Notes under the pieces: model-generated
Databases searched by the model: none
What the model saw: the letters and a program-made list of their open reading frames with translations, nothing else
Told to the model about the DNA's origin: nothing
Program-made: the position numbers and the translations under genes
Origin: Tausonia pullulans
Lineage: Eukaryota; Basidiomycota; Tremellomycetes; Cystofilobasidiales; Mrakiaceae
Assembly: GCA_951802195.1 (NCBI GenBank)
Contig: OX637625.1
Span: forward strand, 868,001 to 932,000
DNA length: 64,000 nucleotides
Direction: 5' to 3'
Shown here: positions 1 through 8,620 of the stretch, piece by piece
Layout of the letters: each line of letters begins with the position of its first letter
Numbering within the stretch: the stretch's first letter is position 1

Positions 1-110
1 TCTGCACCCGCGCCGCCGAGGGACACACAACGCAGTCCCGACGGCGACGGAGGGATGAGGGCCAGGGGGTCGGTCAGGGGGTCAGGGGGTCAGGAGGGTG
101 GGGACGGGGG

Positions 111-247
111 GCGAGGGGCGAGGGGCGAGGGGCGAGGGGCGAGGGGCGAGGGGCGAGGGGCGAGGGGCGAGGGGCGAGGGGCGAGGGGCGAGGGGCGAGG
201 GGCGAGGGGCGAGGGGCGAGGGGCGAGGGGCGAGGGGCGAGGGGCGA
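111..247. repeat. 7-bp G-rich minisatellite
   Basis: About 19 head-to-tail copies of GAGGGGC. Regularly spaced G4 runs could form G-quadruplexes. The open frame through it (55-270) is only the repeat translated. The array stops 7 bp before the poly-T end of LINE copy 1. Confidence 0.95.
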
Positions 248-253
248 GAGTAG

Positions 254-1924
254 TTTTTTTTTGTATTTAAGTCATGAGTTATACGTAGAGAACGAGGTAA
301 CCCTATGAGAGATGGTGATTCGTAGCTAGATAGAAGGAAAGCGAAAATGAAAGTAGGGGTAGAAGGAAAACAAAGGATGGGTTATGGACATAGGCCCATT
401 AGAAAAAGGTAAGATATCAAAATGTCCGGCTAATTCAAGCGGTGGCTATGGTCTATAGTCTAGCCATACTTCTCCATCCCTGACCTGCTGTTCACCCAGG
501 ATCGATGGCGGCACCGAGGGCAGTACCAGCCATCTGGCCACTGCCAGCCATCCACCTCGTACTCGACTGCCAGAGTGTCCGTCGGATTGTGGACGCGATC
601 TTGCGGATTTCCTCGTCCGTGACAGGATCGAGGGCTGCGATCTTGCTGTACCTCCGCCTCCGGACGAATCGCCATGTCCGGGCTACAAAGATGCAGTGGA
701 AGAGAAAGACCGCCCTCGGCGGCGACGGTGTCGGGCAGACGAGCGTCTGGAGGGAGGGAGGATAGGAGGGGAGCGAAGGCGAGGCACGTGCAGCAGCCGC
801 CGACCAGATAGCGCGCACGACGGGACACGGCTCGTCGAAGAGGTGGAAGAAGGACTCGACGGGGGCCGTCAGGCACAGCGCACATCGCTTGGACCTGTTG
901 TGCGGCGTAGCGGTTCCGTCGGCGAGGAATGGCGCAGCAGTGTGCTTTCCTGGGTGAAGACTGTACAGCGAGAAGCGGTGGGCCAAGTCGACGTCTTCGG
1001 GCGACGCTCGGGACACGGCCTTGAGCAAGCACCACTGCCGCTTCCAATCGATCTTGGTAAGCGCCGGAAAGTGGTCTTGCCATCCCTTTGGGGTGATGAG
1101 GTCGCGGTTGGCTAGAGTACGACTGTGTGCGCCGTGGGGCTCACGAGGGACGTTCAGCCGGCCAAGGTTCGTGTGGGTAGGGAGGAAACCCAGCCGCAAC
1201 TGGCTATCTGTACCGAACGTAGACATCCAGTGGACAGTGTTCCTCCAGCGGTCTTGATTCCAGTAGCTCATGTCAAAGCTGATTTCTTCGAACCATGCCC
1301 GGAGGTAAGCCTGCCATCGTGCAGGGAGAGCTCTTCGGAGCCTTGGGATGGCATTCCACCAGACGGCTGGGAAGAACCATTGACCTTCCACTGGGGAAAG
1401 GAATACGCCTAACCAGCTGAAATTGGCGGGCCGGGGTCCACTGATGAACTCTCCATCCCTGAAGATGGTGCGAGTCAGCTTTCTATAAGCTTCTGGATCG
1501 AGGCTCATGGTATGGATGATGCGCTTGCGAATGCGGATCGATGCGGGGAGCTCCGGGTGGAAGAGCACATCGCCCGCCCACTGAGCTCGCGCTTTGATGA
1601 GCCGGAATCGGAGTGGCGTGAAGCCGAAGCCGCCGAGGTCTCGAGGGGTTTCTAGACGTTCCCTGCTGACGTCGTGGTGTTTCGATCGGTAGAGGGACTT
1701 GTAGGCCGTTGTCTCGAGGTCTGTCAGGATATCGTCTGGGCACGGCAGGAAGCGGTCCAGGTAGATGACCTTCGAGTAGATGTACTGGTTGATGACGTTG
1801 CATCGCGCAAGGAGAGGGAGGTCGTGCAGCGGGATGCGAGCAAGACGAGCCTTCAGCTTGCCGATGATCTCTCGCCAGTGAGCAGGCCCGTTGACCGTGC
1901 GACCGCATGGAACGCCGAGGAAGT
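254..1924 (-). mobile_element. LINE copy 1, 5'-truncated
   Basis: Minus-strand copy of the LINE described at 6722-12531. The poly-A tail reads as T at 254-262, followed by the conserved 3' UTR and the C-terminal part of ORF2. Similarity ends at about 1924, just after the conserved FLGVPCGRTVNG segment, so endonuclease, most of the reverse transcriptase and all of ORF1 are missing. The 5' edge lies 76 bp upstream of tRNA-His, and the element points away from it. Confidence 0.9.
492..1924 (-). pseudogene. LINE ORF2 C-terminal remnant
   Basis: Open frame equal to roughly the last 475 residues of the 1224-residue ORF2, ending at the normal stop (TGA read at 494-492). It keeps the C-terminal zinc-knuckle segment (CALC...H....C). 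It has no endonuclease or reverse transcriptase palm and so cannot be autonomous. The frame stays open a little beyond the truncation into flanking DNA (to 1982), which is fortuitous. The intact frame suggests a fairly young truncated insertion. Confidence 0.85.
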
Positions 1925-2000
1925 GAGTAGCTCCGGATACCTCCTGCCGAAGATGTATGTACACCCTCTGGGACATTTCCACATATCGATATATCGATAC

Positions 2001-2130
2001 GATTGATTAGTCTAGGTGGTTAGGGCGTTGGCTTGTGGCGAACAAAGGTCTCGTCTCTCCGTCACCGAGCAAGACGAGGCTGTGACTCATCATAACGCCA
2101 GATACCAGGGTTCGAGTCCCTGATCGATCA
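2001..2130 (+). tRNA. tRNA-His (GTG), intron-containing
   Basis: Acceptor GATTGAT (2001-2007) pairs with ATCGATC (2123-2129). A box from 2008; T arm CAGGG / CCCTG around TTCGAGT. Anticodon stem TTGGC/GCCAG; anticodon GTG at 2035-2037. A 57-nt intron (about 2039-2095) follows position 37. Discriminator A at 2130. Confidence 0.88.
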
Positions 2131-2504
2131 GCGCTGCTTGGCAGTTTCGCTTTTGTCGACTGACGCTGTGTTGATGATGAACGCCGTAGGGATCGTCCGA
2201 CCGACATCATACTGCGAGGTCGCATGGACAATGGATCTCGCGCATGTCAGCGATCAACCACCTTCCTTCGCCAACACACTTGCAGAGTTGCCATGGCTCT
2301 CGGGAGCCAGACACCCTTGGGTCTGCTCGGTTAGGGTGGCAAGCTAGTGTCAACCAGGGCGACGAGCTAGTCTTAGCCAGGGCAGGTGCTCTGCTCATCG
2401 ATCCATAGGCCCACACGCGCAAGACGCCTCGCCATCGAGTGACACGCAGTCTGTGAATATAGCATAGAGCGAGGCCCTGGGTGACGAGGGAAACGGCCCA
2501 AAAG
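2131..2504. other. intergenic, no gene seen
   Basis: Spacer between the 3' ends of tRNA-His and tRNA-Pro(CGG). No conserved ORF, RNA gene or LINE tail is visible. Confidence 0.6.
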
Positions 2505-2647
2505 GGACCCAGACCGGATTTGAACCGGGGACCTCGTCCATGATCAACCAGTCTCCTCTCTCTCGAGCGAAGGCTGGCTTGCTACCCCGATATGGGGCGG
2601 GTTGAAGACAGCCCGAAGGACGCGTGATACCACTACACCACTGGGTC
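2505..2647 (-). tRNA. tRNA-Pro (CGG), intron-containing
   Basis: Read on the minus strand: acceptor GACCCAG (2647-2641) pairs with CTGGGTC (2512-2506). A box TGGTGTAGTGG; B box GGTTCAAATCC. Anticodon stem CGTCC/GGACG; anticodon CGG at 2615-2613. The intron is about 71 nt (2611-2541), long for a tRNA. Discriminator C. Confidence 0.9.
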
Positions 2648-2960
2648 GAGCCAGAGCCGCTAGGGCTGGTCGGGTGGTGGAGCAGAGCAGCCGGCCGTTG
2701 AGGAGGAGCGCGCCGACGGCGAGATCAGCCGGCTTGCCAGCTCTCGCTAGCTCGGGCTAGCTCAGGCGACAGGTCCTCTATGCTTGATGGAAGACCTGAC
2801 ATGTCAAAAGAAGAAACGCTCACAGTCAGCAAGAGCATGGGAAGACCGGCATGTAGCCCTTCCAGCCAGAGAACGGGATGAGACATGGTGTGTGAACACT
2901 GCGCATATCAGGGCTGACGCCGGAGGCGATGGGTGCTTGATCGATCCGGGCCAGGCCTGC
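2648..2960. other. intergenic, no gene seen
   Basis: Region upstream of tRNA-Pro(CGG). Unlike seven other tRNA genes here, no LINE-type tail is visible in the first 100 bp upstream. Confidence 0.6.
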
Positions 2961-3090
2961 CCGCCATCGCCCGCCATCGCCCGCCATCGCCCGCCACCAC
3001 CTGCCACCACCTGCCACCACCTGCCACCACCTGCCACCACCTGCCACCACCTGCCACCACCTGCCACCACCTGCCACCACCTGCCACCGT
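2961..3090. repeat. 10-bp minisatellite, two variants
   Basis: About three to four copies of CCGCCATCGC run into about ten copies of a related 10-mer, CACCTGCCAC. The frames through it on both strands are repeat translations. Confidence 0.95.
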
Positions 3091-3226
3091 CTGTCTTCTA
3101 GACTTGAGCTGCCTTGAGTTTACGCAAGGATGACAGAAACCTGTCCAGTTGTGAGGATCAACGGCCTGGCTGACGGAGGGAGACGTCGAGCATCGAGCAT
3201 CAGGCATCTCGCATTGCTTTGTGCAA

Positions 3227-3317
3227 CACCGCTTAGCTCATCTGGAAGAGCGTCAGACTGTAAAGTTACTATAATACACTCCTCTGAAGGTATCTGGTTC
3301 GATCCCGGAAGTGGTGA
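3227..3317 (+). tRNA. tRNA-Tyr (GTA), intron-containing
   Basis: Acceptor CACCGCT (3227-3233) pairs with AGTGGTG (3310-3316). Anticodon stem TCAGA/TCTGA; anticodon GTA at 3260-3262. An 18-nt intron (3264-3281) follows position 37. B box GGTTCGATCCC. Discriminator A. Confidence 0.92.
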
Positions 3318-3673
3318 TAGCTTTTGCCAGTCCTGTGCCAGTCCTGTGCCGGTTTGTTGCCGCTCTTGTGCGCCTTCCTGTGCCTTTCCCTGAAGGACGG
3401 AGAGGTGCCATGAGGGCGGTGAAGCCGGCGGTGCCTCAGGTTGGCCAGACCCCCCCCCCCCTCACACGGCAAGCCCAAGTCAACAGGCACGGGCAAGGCT
3501 GGGCAAAGGCAAAAGACGAGGATGCAGCCCAGACGAAAAGGCGAAAATGAAGCTGGTTGGTAGCAGCCAGGCCAGGCGGCACGGCGTGCCATCCTTGTCA
3601 CTCACACCTTACCTCTTTCGATGCTGCGAGGCCTTTCCCCGTACGAACGAAACTGTTGGGCGAAAACCAAAGG
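3318..3673. other. intergenic, no gene seen
   Basis: Contains a run of 13 C from about 3451. No conserved coding frame is apparent. Confidence 0.6.
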
Positions 3674-3766
3674 AAAGGAAAGACAACGACAAAGGAAAGA
3701 AAAGACAAAGAAAAGACAAAGAAAGGACAAAGAAAGGACAAAGAAAAGACAAAGAAAAGACAAAAA
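3674..3766. repeat. purine-rich tandem repeat
   Basis: Imperfect repeats of AAAGAAAAGAC / AAAGAAAGGAC, all purine apart from one C per unit. The array ends four bases from the 3' end of tRNA-Gly on the opposite strand. On that strand it gives T-rich tracts that could help Pol III termination. Confidence 0.9.
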
Positions 3767-3769
3767 ATG

Positions 3770-3856
3770 TAATGGTGCCGGGAATTGAACCCGGGCCTAG
3801 TGCATGCTGCAAATCTGCTTGGCAAGCACCAATGATAGCCACTTCACCACACCATT
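3770..3856 (-). tRNA. tRNA-Gly (GCC), intron-containing, copy 1
   Basis: Minus strand: acceptor AATGGTG (3856-3850) pairs with CACCATT. A box TGGTGAAGTGG; B box GGTTCAATTCC. Anticodon GCC in loop TTGCCA; intron of about 14-15 nt. Identical along its whole length, intron included, to the plus-strand gene at 5397-5483. Confidence 0.92.
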
Positions 3857-3946
3857 CACCGCATCTCAACGCCGACGCCTGAGATTGATGGTCAATCAGC
3901 GACCCGCGCTCAACCACCGCGGCATCTTTCGAGCTCCCAGGTTTGT

Positions 3947-3972
3947 GTCATGACTTAAATACAAAAAAAAAA
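3947..3972 (+). mobile_element. LINE 3' tail, very short
   Basis: Only the last 14-16 nt of the LINE 3' end (CATGACTTAAATAC) plus A10. It starts 90 bp upstream of tRNA-Gly(GCC) and points away from it, matching the other tRNA-linked insertions. It is an extreme 5' truncation or a remnant. Confidence 0.75.
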
Positions 3973-4379
3973 GGGTTTGTATTCTAACCATCGAGTCATC
4001 TGCGACTTCAAAATACAATGGCCGTAGTCAATGAGAGGCAGCGGACCGGGGAAGGGAGATGCGCTATCGTGCGCGCGCTCCCGGAAGCGGCGGGGATGGC
4101 CAACCGGAGTAAGGAGGAGGGGGGGGGGGAGTAAAGGGGGAAGGGGAAGGGGGTGAGCGGAAGAGGAGGGTCGTTCCTCTCCTCGCGTGTTTGTTCCTGC
4201 AGCTCCTCGTGGCTCGTCGGCGACTCCTCGTGGCCCCTTGTGGCTCCTCGCAAGAGTCGACACAGGAGACCCCTAAAGCCACGCCTACGCAGAATACCGA
4301 GCAGAACAAAGCCGTGGGCTCAGAGACGCAAGCGCAGGCGAGATCCCCGGTGGCGTGCAAGGATCATCGAGCGATTGAG
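3973..4379. other. intergenic, no gene seen
   Basis: G-rich spacer before tRNA-Gly(TCC). A short stretch at about 4013-4046 (GGCCGTAGTCAATGAGAGG) recurs near 13970-13996 and may be a remnant of an old repeat. Confidence 0.55.
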
Positions 4380-4451
4380 GGATGTGTCGTATAGTGGTTA
4401 TTATTCAAGATTTCCATTCTTGAGACAGGTGTTCGATTCACCTCACATTCA
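4380..4451 (+). tRNA. tRNA-Gly (TCC), no intron
   Basis: Seventy-two nucleotides. Acceptor GGATGTG (4380-4386) pairs with CACATTC (4444-4450). Anticodon arm CAAGA-TTTCCAT-TCTTG gives anticodon TCC. T arm AGGTG/CACCT around TTCGATT. Discriminator A. Confidence 0.92.
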
Positions 4452-5396
4452 ACCTTTTGGCCTTTCAAGCCGCATCCTGATGAAGCGGCCCTTGGACCTT
4501 TTGCTCTAAGAACCTCCTCCTTTCTTCTGCCCTTTCCTCTCGAGCCGCCATCCCCTCCGCCTCGCATCCTTGAGCCTGGGCGCTCGCTGCTGGCATGGCC
4601 AACATGTCGGCCATTGGCCAAGCACGTGAGAAAGGTGCTGGAAGCAAGAGGGGAGGCAACAGCCATGGTCGGAGATCCAAGTGGGTGGGACTCTGGGGTT
4701 TGAGCATACCAGCCGGCGCCGCTCATCAGCAGGCGGTGACCTGAGTTCGAGAAGGAAAGGCCGATCGGGCCCCGTCGTCGGACACACAGCAAGGGCTCAT
4801 GGCCATAATCGTTGCATAGGTCGACCGACGGCTGCAGCACACTGTCCATGGGCAGGTCGCAGACTGGATGCGAAGTGAACGGACCCCAGCTCGCGAAGGG
4901 GCAAAGGCACGAAGGCACGAAGGCCGCTCGTCGTCGTCCCCTTGTCGCCAGATCCGTCTCCCGTCGACGTTCTCCCACCCACCCCACGGCCCGGCAGCAT
5001 GGCCCGGCGCACGAGAGACAGAGACTGATGGGAATCTTGAGCGATGGATGGTGATTGGCAAATAGCATTGCAGACGGCGGTGTCAGGATCACGCTCCTGT
5101 TTCGCTATAGGCTACTTAGTCTCATGCAATTGGGTCTCTTCCGATCCTCCGATCCGATTTAGTGCCTTTTACTAGGACACGTGTCGAAATGGTTAAAGCA
5201 TGAAATCCATTCTTCACAGGCGGACCACACTGCAGCGTCTTTGAACCAGGCCGCTGGGATTCCTGTTCCAAGAAAACAGGAACCCTGTCGTGTCTTTGGA
5301 CATGTGCGGTGATGGCCTGAAGCAGTCGGTGAGATTGGGATGGCTGTGTGAGGCGACTGCTGATGTGATGGAGGCTGCGGTGACTGAGATATGCGG
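4452..5396. other. intergenic, no gene seen
   Basis: About 945 bp without a convincing gene. A minus-strand frame (5092-4364) is open for 242 codons but runs into tRNA-Gly and has no recognisable domain; I treat it as chance in GC-rich DNA. Confidence 0.55.
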
Positions 5397-5483
5397 AATG
5401 GTGTGGTGAAGTGGCTATCATTGGTGCTTGCCAAGCAGATTTGCAGCATGCACTAGGCCCGGGTTCAATTCCCGGCACCATTA
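5397..5483 (+). tRNA. tRNA-Gly (GCC), intron-containing, copy 2
   Basis: Identical to the minus-strand gene at 3770-3856: acceptor AATGGTG/CACCATT, anticodon GCC, 14-15-nt intron, B box GGTTCAATTCC. Followed by a T6 run (5485-5490) suited to Pol III termination. Confidence 0.92.
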
Positions 5484-5599
5484 CATTTTTTCTCCGTGCT
5501 GTCTGGCCATGTGGCCATGTGGACATGCTTATGGGCCGTGACCAGCTTCGGTGAGGGGACCAGCGGGAGCTCAGCGCCTGCGTCTACCTCGCCTGCCCT

Positions 5600-5855
5600 A
5601 GGCCTCTCTCTCTCCCTTGCTTGCTCGGCATTCCCCCTCCTTCGGTCCTTCTCCCCCCACGCCGACACTCACTCTTTGCTTTCTCGTCTTTTTTCGTCTC
5701 CTCCATTCTTCTCGCCCTTCGTCTACAAAACGCTCCGCTCAGTCCATCGCAGATAGTAGTTCTGCACTCGCTATCAGTCGGACTCGACAAACCCGCCCAC
5801 GACCCCAAAGCAAGCCTGTGCCATTCATTGCCCGCACTTCGGTCTACTCCTCTAG
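5600..5855 (+). repeat. old dispersed repeat, copy a
   Basis: Shares ordered blocks with 13515-13810 (+) and with the reverse complement of about 24750-24560: TTGCTCGGC, CACTCTTTG, TTCTGCACTC, then ACTCGACAAACCCGCCC. I estimate roughly 70 percent identity by eye. No coding potential recognised. The minus-strand copy ends in a LINE-like tail, so the family may be an old non-autonomous retroelement. Confidence 0.6.
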
Positions 5856-5856
5856 C

Positions 5857-5978
5857 GATGCCCCTCCACCGATGCCCCTCCACCGATGCTCCTCCACCGA
5901 TGCCCCTCCACCGATGCTCCTCCACCGATGCTCCTCCACCGATGCCCCTCCACCGATGCCCCTCCACCGACGCCCCTC
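5857..5978. repeat. 14-bp minisatellite
   Basis: About 8.5 copies of GATGCCCCTCCACC with C/T variants at one position. Fourteen-residue repeats in the overlapping frames simply reflect the 42-nt superperiod. Confidence 0.95.
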
Positions 5979-6557
5979 TTCTCACCCCTCTCCTCATCCC
6001 TCTCCTCTACCCTTGGCCCTTGGCCCTTGGGCTGACGCCAGCAACACTGCCTGCAGTCGGCGCCAGTCGGCGCTGGTCAGAGCTGGGAGATCCTTCTGCC
6101 AGTCAGTCGCCCGGTTCGGAAACACGACGTGGGCCGCCGTCGAGATCGAGCGCTCGCTCGAAAGTGTTCTCCATACCATCATTCCCCAGATCGATTGGCT
6201 CGGCTGGATAGGGCGTGGTGCCGGGAATGCAAACGCTGTGGGCCCGACGCCGTTATTGATCACGATGATATCTTGCACTGCATCCCGACGTTGCTTGCGA
6301 GGTCTCTGGAGCAAAGTCAGGGTCTGAGAGGATTGGGTGATGATTTACCGTTTTGCCATGTGGCCCAGTGAAATGCACTGAATGGGATGGTATAAGATCC
6401 GACTGTATGGGACTGGATGGCCAATGACGACAACAAGACTGAGGTCCTGATCGTGCTGGGGAGGGGGTGAGATCGGGGACAAGAGGAGCAAGTGTCCGGT
6501 GTCGTGCCTGACGACAGGACGAGGAGCTAACATCGCGGCGTAAAAAAACGAGGGAAA
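5979..6557. other. intergenic, no gene seen
   Basis: Lies downstream of the 3' end of tRNA-Ser. No supported coding frame or RNA gene. Contains a short duplicated CCCTTGG motif near 6010-6030. Confidence 0.55.
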
Positions 6558-6639
6558 AGCTGACTGCAGGACTCGAACCTGCGCCCTCAAAGAGGATGTG
6601 ATTTCTAATCAAACGCCGTAACCACTTGGCTAAGTCAGC
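6558..6639 (-). tRNA. tRNA-Ser (AGA)
   Basis: Minus strand: acceptor GCTGACT (6639-6633) pairs with AGTCAGC (6565-6559). Anticodon loop TTAGAAA gives AGA. Long variable arm (CCTC...GAGG), as in class II tRNAs. B box GGTTCGAGTCC. No intron. LINE copy 2 starts 82 bp upstream. Confidence 0.88.
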
Positions 6640-6745
6640 TGGTGCCTGACGACATTGTGATGGAAACGTCTTCTCCGCAGCTGCACTTCGATCTCCACCG
6701 GCATTTCTCGCACCAGGTTCAGGTCAATCCAGGTCACCCTACCTT

Positions 6746-8620
6746 ATGCCTAGTGAATCAACCCCCAAGCGACTCCAAGAAGCCCTCAAGGCTCCCAAGG
6801 ATCCCCCAGACCCTCCCTCTCCAGCAAAGAGAAAGAGCGGATCCGATGAAACCCCCAGCGTCCAGGACGCGACCAATACGCCCTCTCGCGTCGACGAACG
6901 TCCCCAAACGCTCGCCAACAAACCCACCCTCAGCCCACCTACCCATCCGACCAGTCCTAGCACCCCTAGCACTCCTACCAACCCTACCAACCCTACCAAC
7001 CCTACCACGCCCCACATCCATATCAGCCCCACGGCCCTCCTCTCTTCTCCCTCCCCCCTCCGCAGAACCCCTGCAACCCCCTCAACTCGCCGTATTACGC
7101 GGTCGAGCTCAGCCATCAGCGACCTCAATGCCGCTCTATCCTCAACGTCCGAAGTGACGCATCCCACACCGTCTCGCTCCACAGGCGAGACTCTCTCTCA
7201 ACAACCTCTCTTCGTCCCCGGCGCCGCGTCGCCCGTGCCGGCGAACCCCGCCGACACTCGCACTCGCAATCGCGCCGCCGCGAAATCCCAGCCGAACGCC
7301 ATCGGCCGCTCATATGCGCACGCCGCAAAACAGGCTCATTCTACAAACTCAGCTGCGAGGCAACGTGACTCGTCTAGCACCCAGCCCGGGTTCACCTTCG
7401 TCTTCGGAACCGATCAACAACCCCCGCAGGATAATACCCCAATCGCCCCAGCCTTGGCTACCGACCGCGGGAACTGTCTAGCCATCTCAGTCCCTCGAGA
7501 TACCACTCCTTTCGAGATCTCTCTCGCAATCTCAAAGTGCGACGAACGACTGTCTTTCATGATCCGTCCTGTCAAGGACCCAAAAGACAGAATGCTCCTT
7601 ATAGTCAACTCCCGAGGAAATGCTCAAGACATCTTGACTCAACTACAGGCCCTCCCGCTGAATGTGAGAGGCGTCAAACCCCAGATCCACGCGTGCTACA
7701 ATTCCCAAAACAAGCTCCTGCAAGAAGGTCTGCTGGTGAACTTCGAAGACGAAGACGGAGTGGAGGAAGCTTTTCGCAAACAAGTAGAAGCTTCTGGAGA
7801 CAGAGTCATCATATTCCAGCGCCAGTATTACGCCCGCTTACCCGGCGTCCCAACTGGCCGGGTTAGAGTTCTGCTCGACCTCTCTGGCTCCAAGACGATG
7901 CCGAGGGCGAATGCATTCCCTCAACAGCTACCCGGTTGGGTCAACCATCATGTCATCTTCAAACCTGTCCAACCCGGCACTGGGAAAAACTCTCCATCCC
8001 GTCAAGCCTCGACGTACTGCTACTACTGCCACTCATTTGAGCACGCTCGTGCCGAGTGTCCCACTGCTCCAGAGTGTGGCGGATGTGGATCGCACGCTCA
8101 CCCATCGGCCCGATGCCCAGGTCGTCCGAAGGCAAACCTTCCAGCGAATGCGCGAGCACCAACCGAAGGACCCCCCCAACGACCTGTCGAACCGGGACCA
8201 GACCTGGATGGTTTCCAGCTTGTACAAAAATCCAAGAGGAGGTCACTGAACAGGCCGACTGAAGCCATGACGGAGGTGACCACACCCCCTGCCCACGCCA
8301 GCCCCTCCCACTCCCACTCAGAGCAAGCACCGCGCAATGCGGGCTCGCAACCCATTCGCACGCTGAGCGCCCTAGAGGAGGACAACGAGGGGGGTCTGGA
8401 GAGGACAGAAGACGGGATGCAGATCGAAGACGAGCATCCACCCCCCACTCCACCTCCCCTGTCACCATCGTCCCCCCCACCCCCATCCCCATCCCCGCCA
8501 TCTTCGCTCCCCCTGAACCCACCCTCCACTCCTTCTCTCATCCCCTCCACGCCGTCCTCCCAGGCATCCATCGAGCGCACCCTCGTGACCTTGGCTGAAG
8601 CCGAGGACATGGAAGAATAA
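6746..8620 (+). CDS. LINE ORF1 protein (copy 2)
   Basis: A 624-residue nucleic-acid-binding ORF1 protein. The N-terminal 180 residues are proline/serine/threonine-rich and disordered. The middle (about 225-400) is more ordered, consistent with an RNA-recognition-like core, though I cannot name the fold. Two CCHC zinc knuckles lie near residues 424-455, each C-X2-C-X4-H-X4-C. The tail is acidic and proline-rich. ORF1 proteins of this type bind element RNA to form the ribonucleoprotein used in target-primed reverse transcription. Its stop TAA overlaps the ORF2 start in TAATG. The first 400 residues are nearly identical to copy 4; copy 3 is more divergent. Confidence 0.9.
   Translation: MPSESTPKRLQEALKAPKDPPDPPSPAKRKSGSDETPSVQDATNTPSRVDERPQTLANKPTLSPPTHPTSPSTPSTPTNPTNPTNPTTPHIHISPTALLSSPSPLRRTPATPSTRRITRSSSAISDLNAALSSTSEVTHPTPSRSTGETLSQQPLFVPGAASPVPANPADTRTRNRAAAKSQPNAIGRSYAHAAKQAHSTNSAARQRDSSSTQPGFTFVFGTDQQPPQDNTPIAPALATDRGNCLAISVPRDTTPFEISLAISKCDERLSFMIRPVKDPKDRMLLIVNSRGNAQDILTQLQALPLNVRGVKPQIHACYNSQNKLLQEGLLVNFEDEDGVEEAFRKQVEASGDRVIIFQRQYYARLPGVPTGRVRVLLDLSGSKTMPRANAFPQQLPGWVNHHVIFKPVQPGTGKNSPSRQASTYCYYCHSFEHARAECPTAPECGGCGSHAHPSARCPGRPKANLPANARAPTEGPPQRPVEPGPDLDGFQLVQKSKRRSLNRPTEAMTEVTTPPAHASPSHSHSEQAPRNAGSQPIRTLSALEEDNEGGLERTEDGMQIEDEHPPPTPPPLSPSSPPPPSPSPPSSLPLNPPSTPSLIPSTPSSQASIERTLVTLAEAEDMEE

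Noticed and set aside
55-270. Open frame of GARGEGR repeats
   Set aside because: Simple translation of the 7-bp minisatellite.
4680-4770. Possible tRNA around GAGTTCGAG near 4743
   Set aside because: The B-box-like motif has no paired T stem, A box or acceptor.
4364-5092. 242-codon minus-strand frame
   Set aside because: It overlaps tRNA-Gly(TCC), has no domain or conserved segment, and overlapping frames on the other strand are equally open.
5173-5280. tRNA-Ser/Leu-like start with an A-box-like TGTCGAAATGG
   Set aside because: No B box and no acceptor or T-stem pairing follow within tRNA length. At most a decayed relic.
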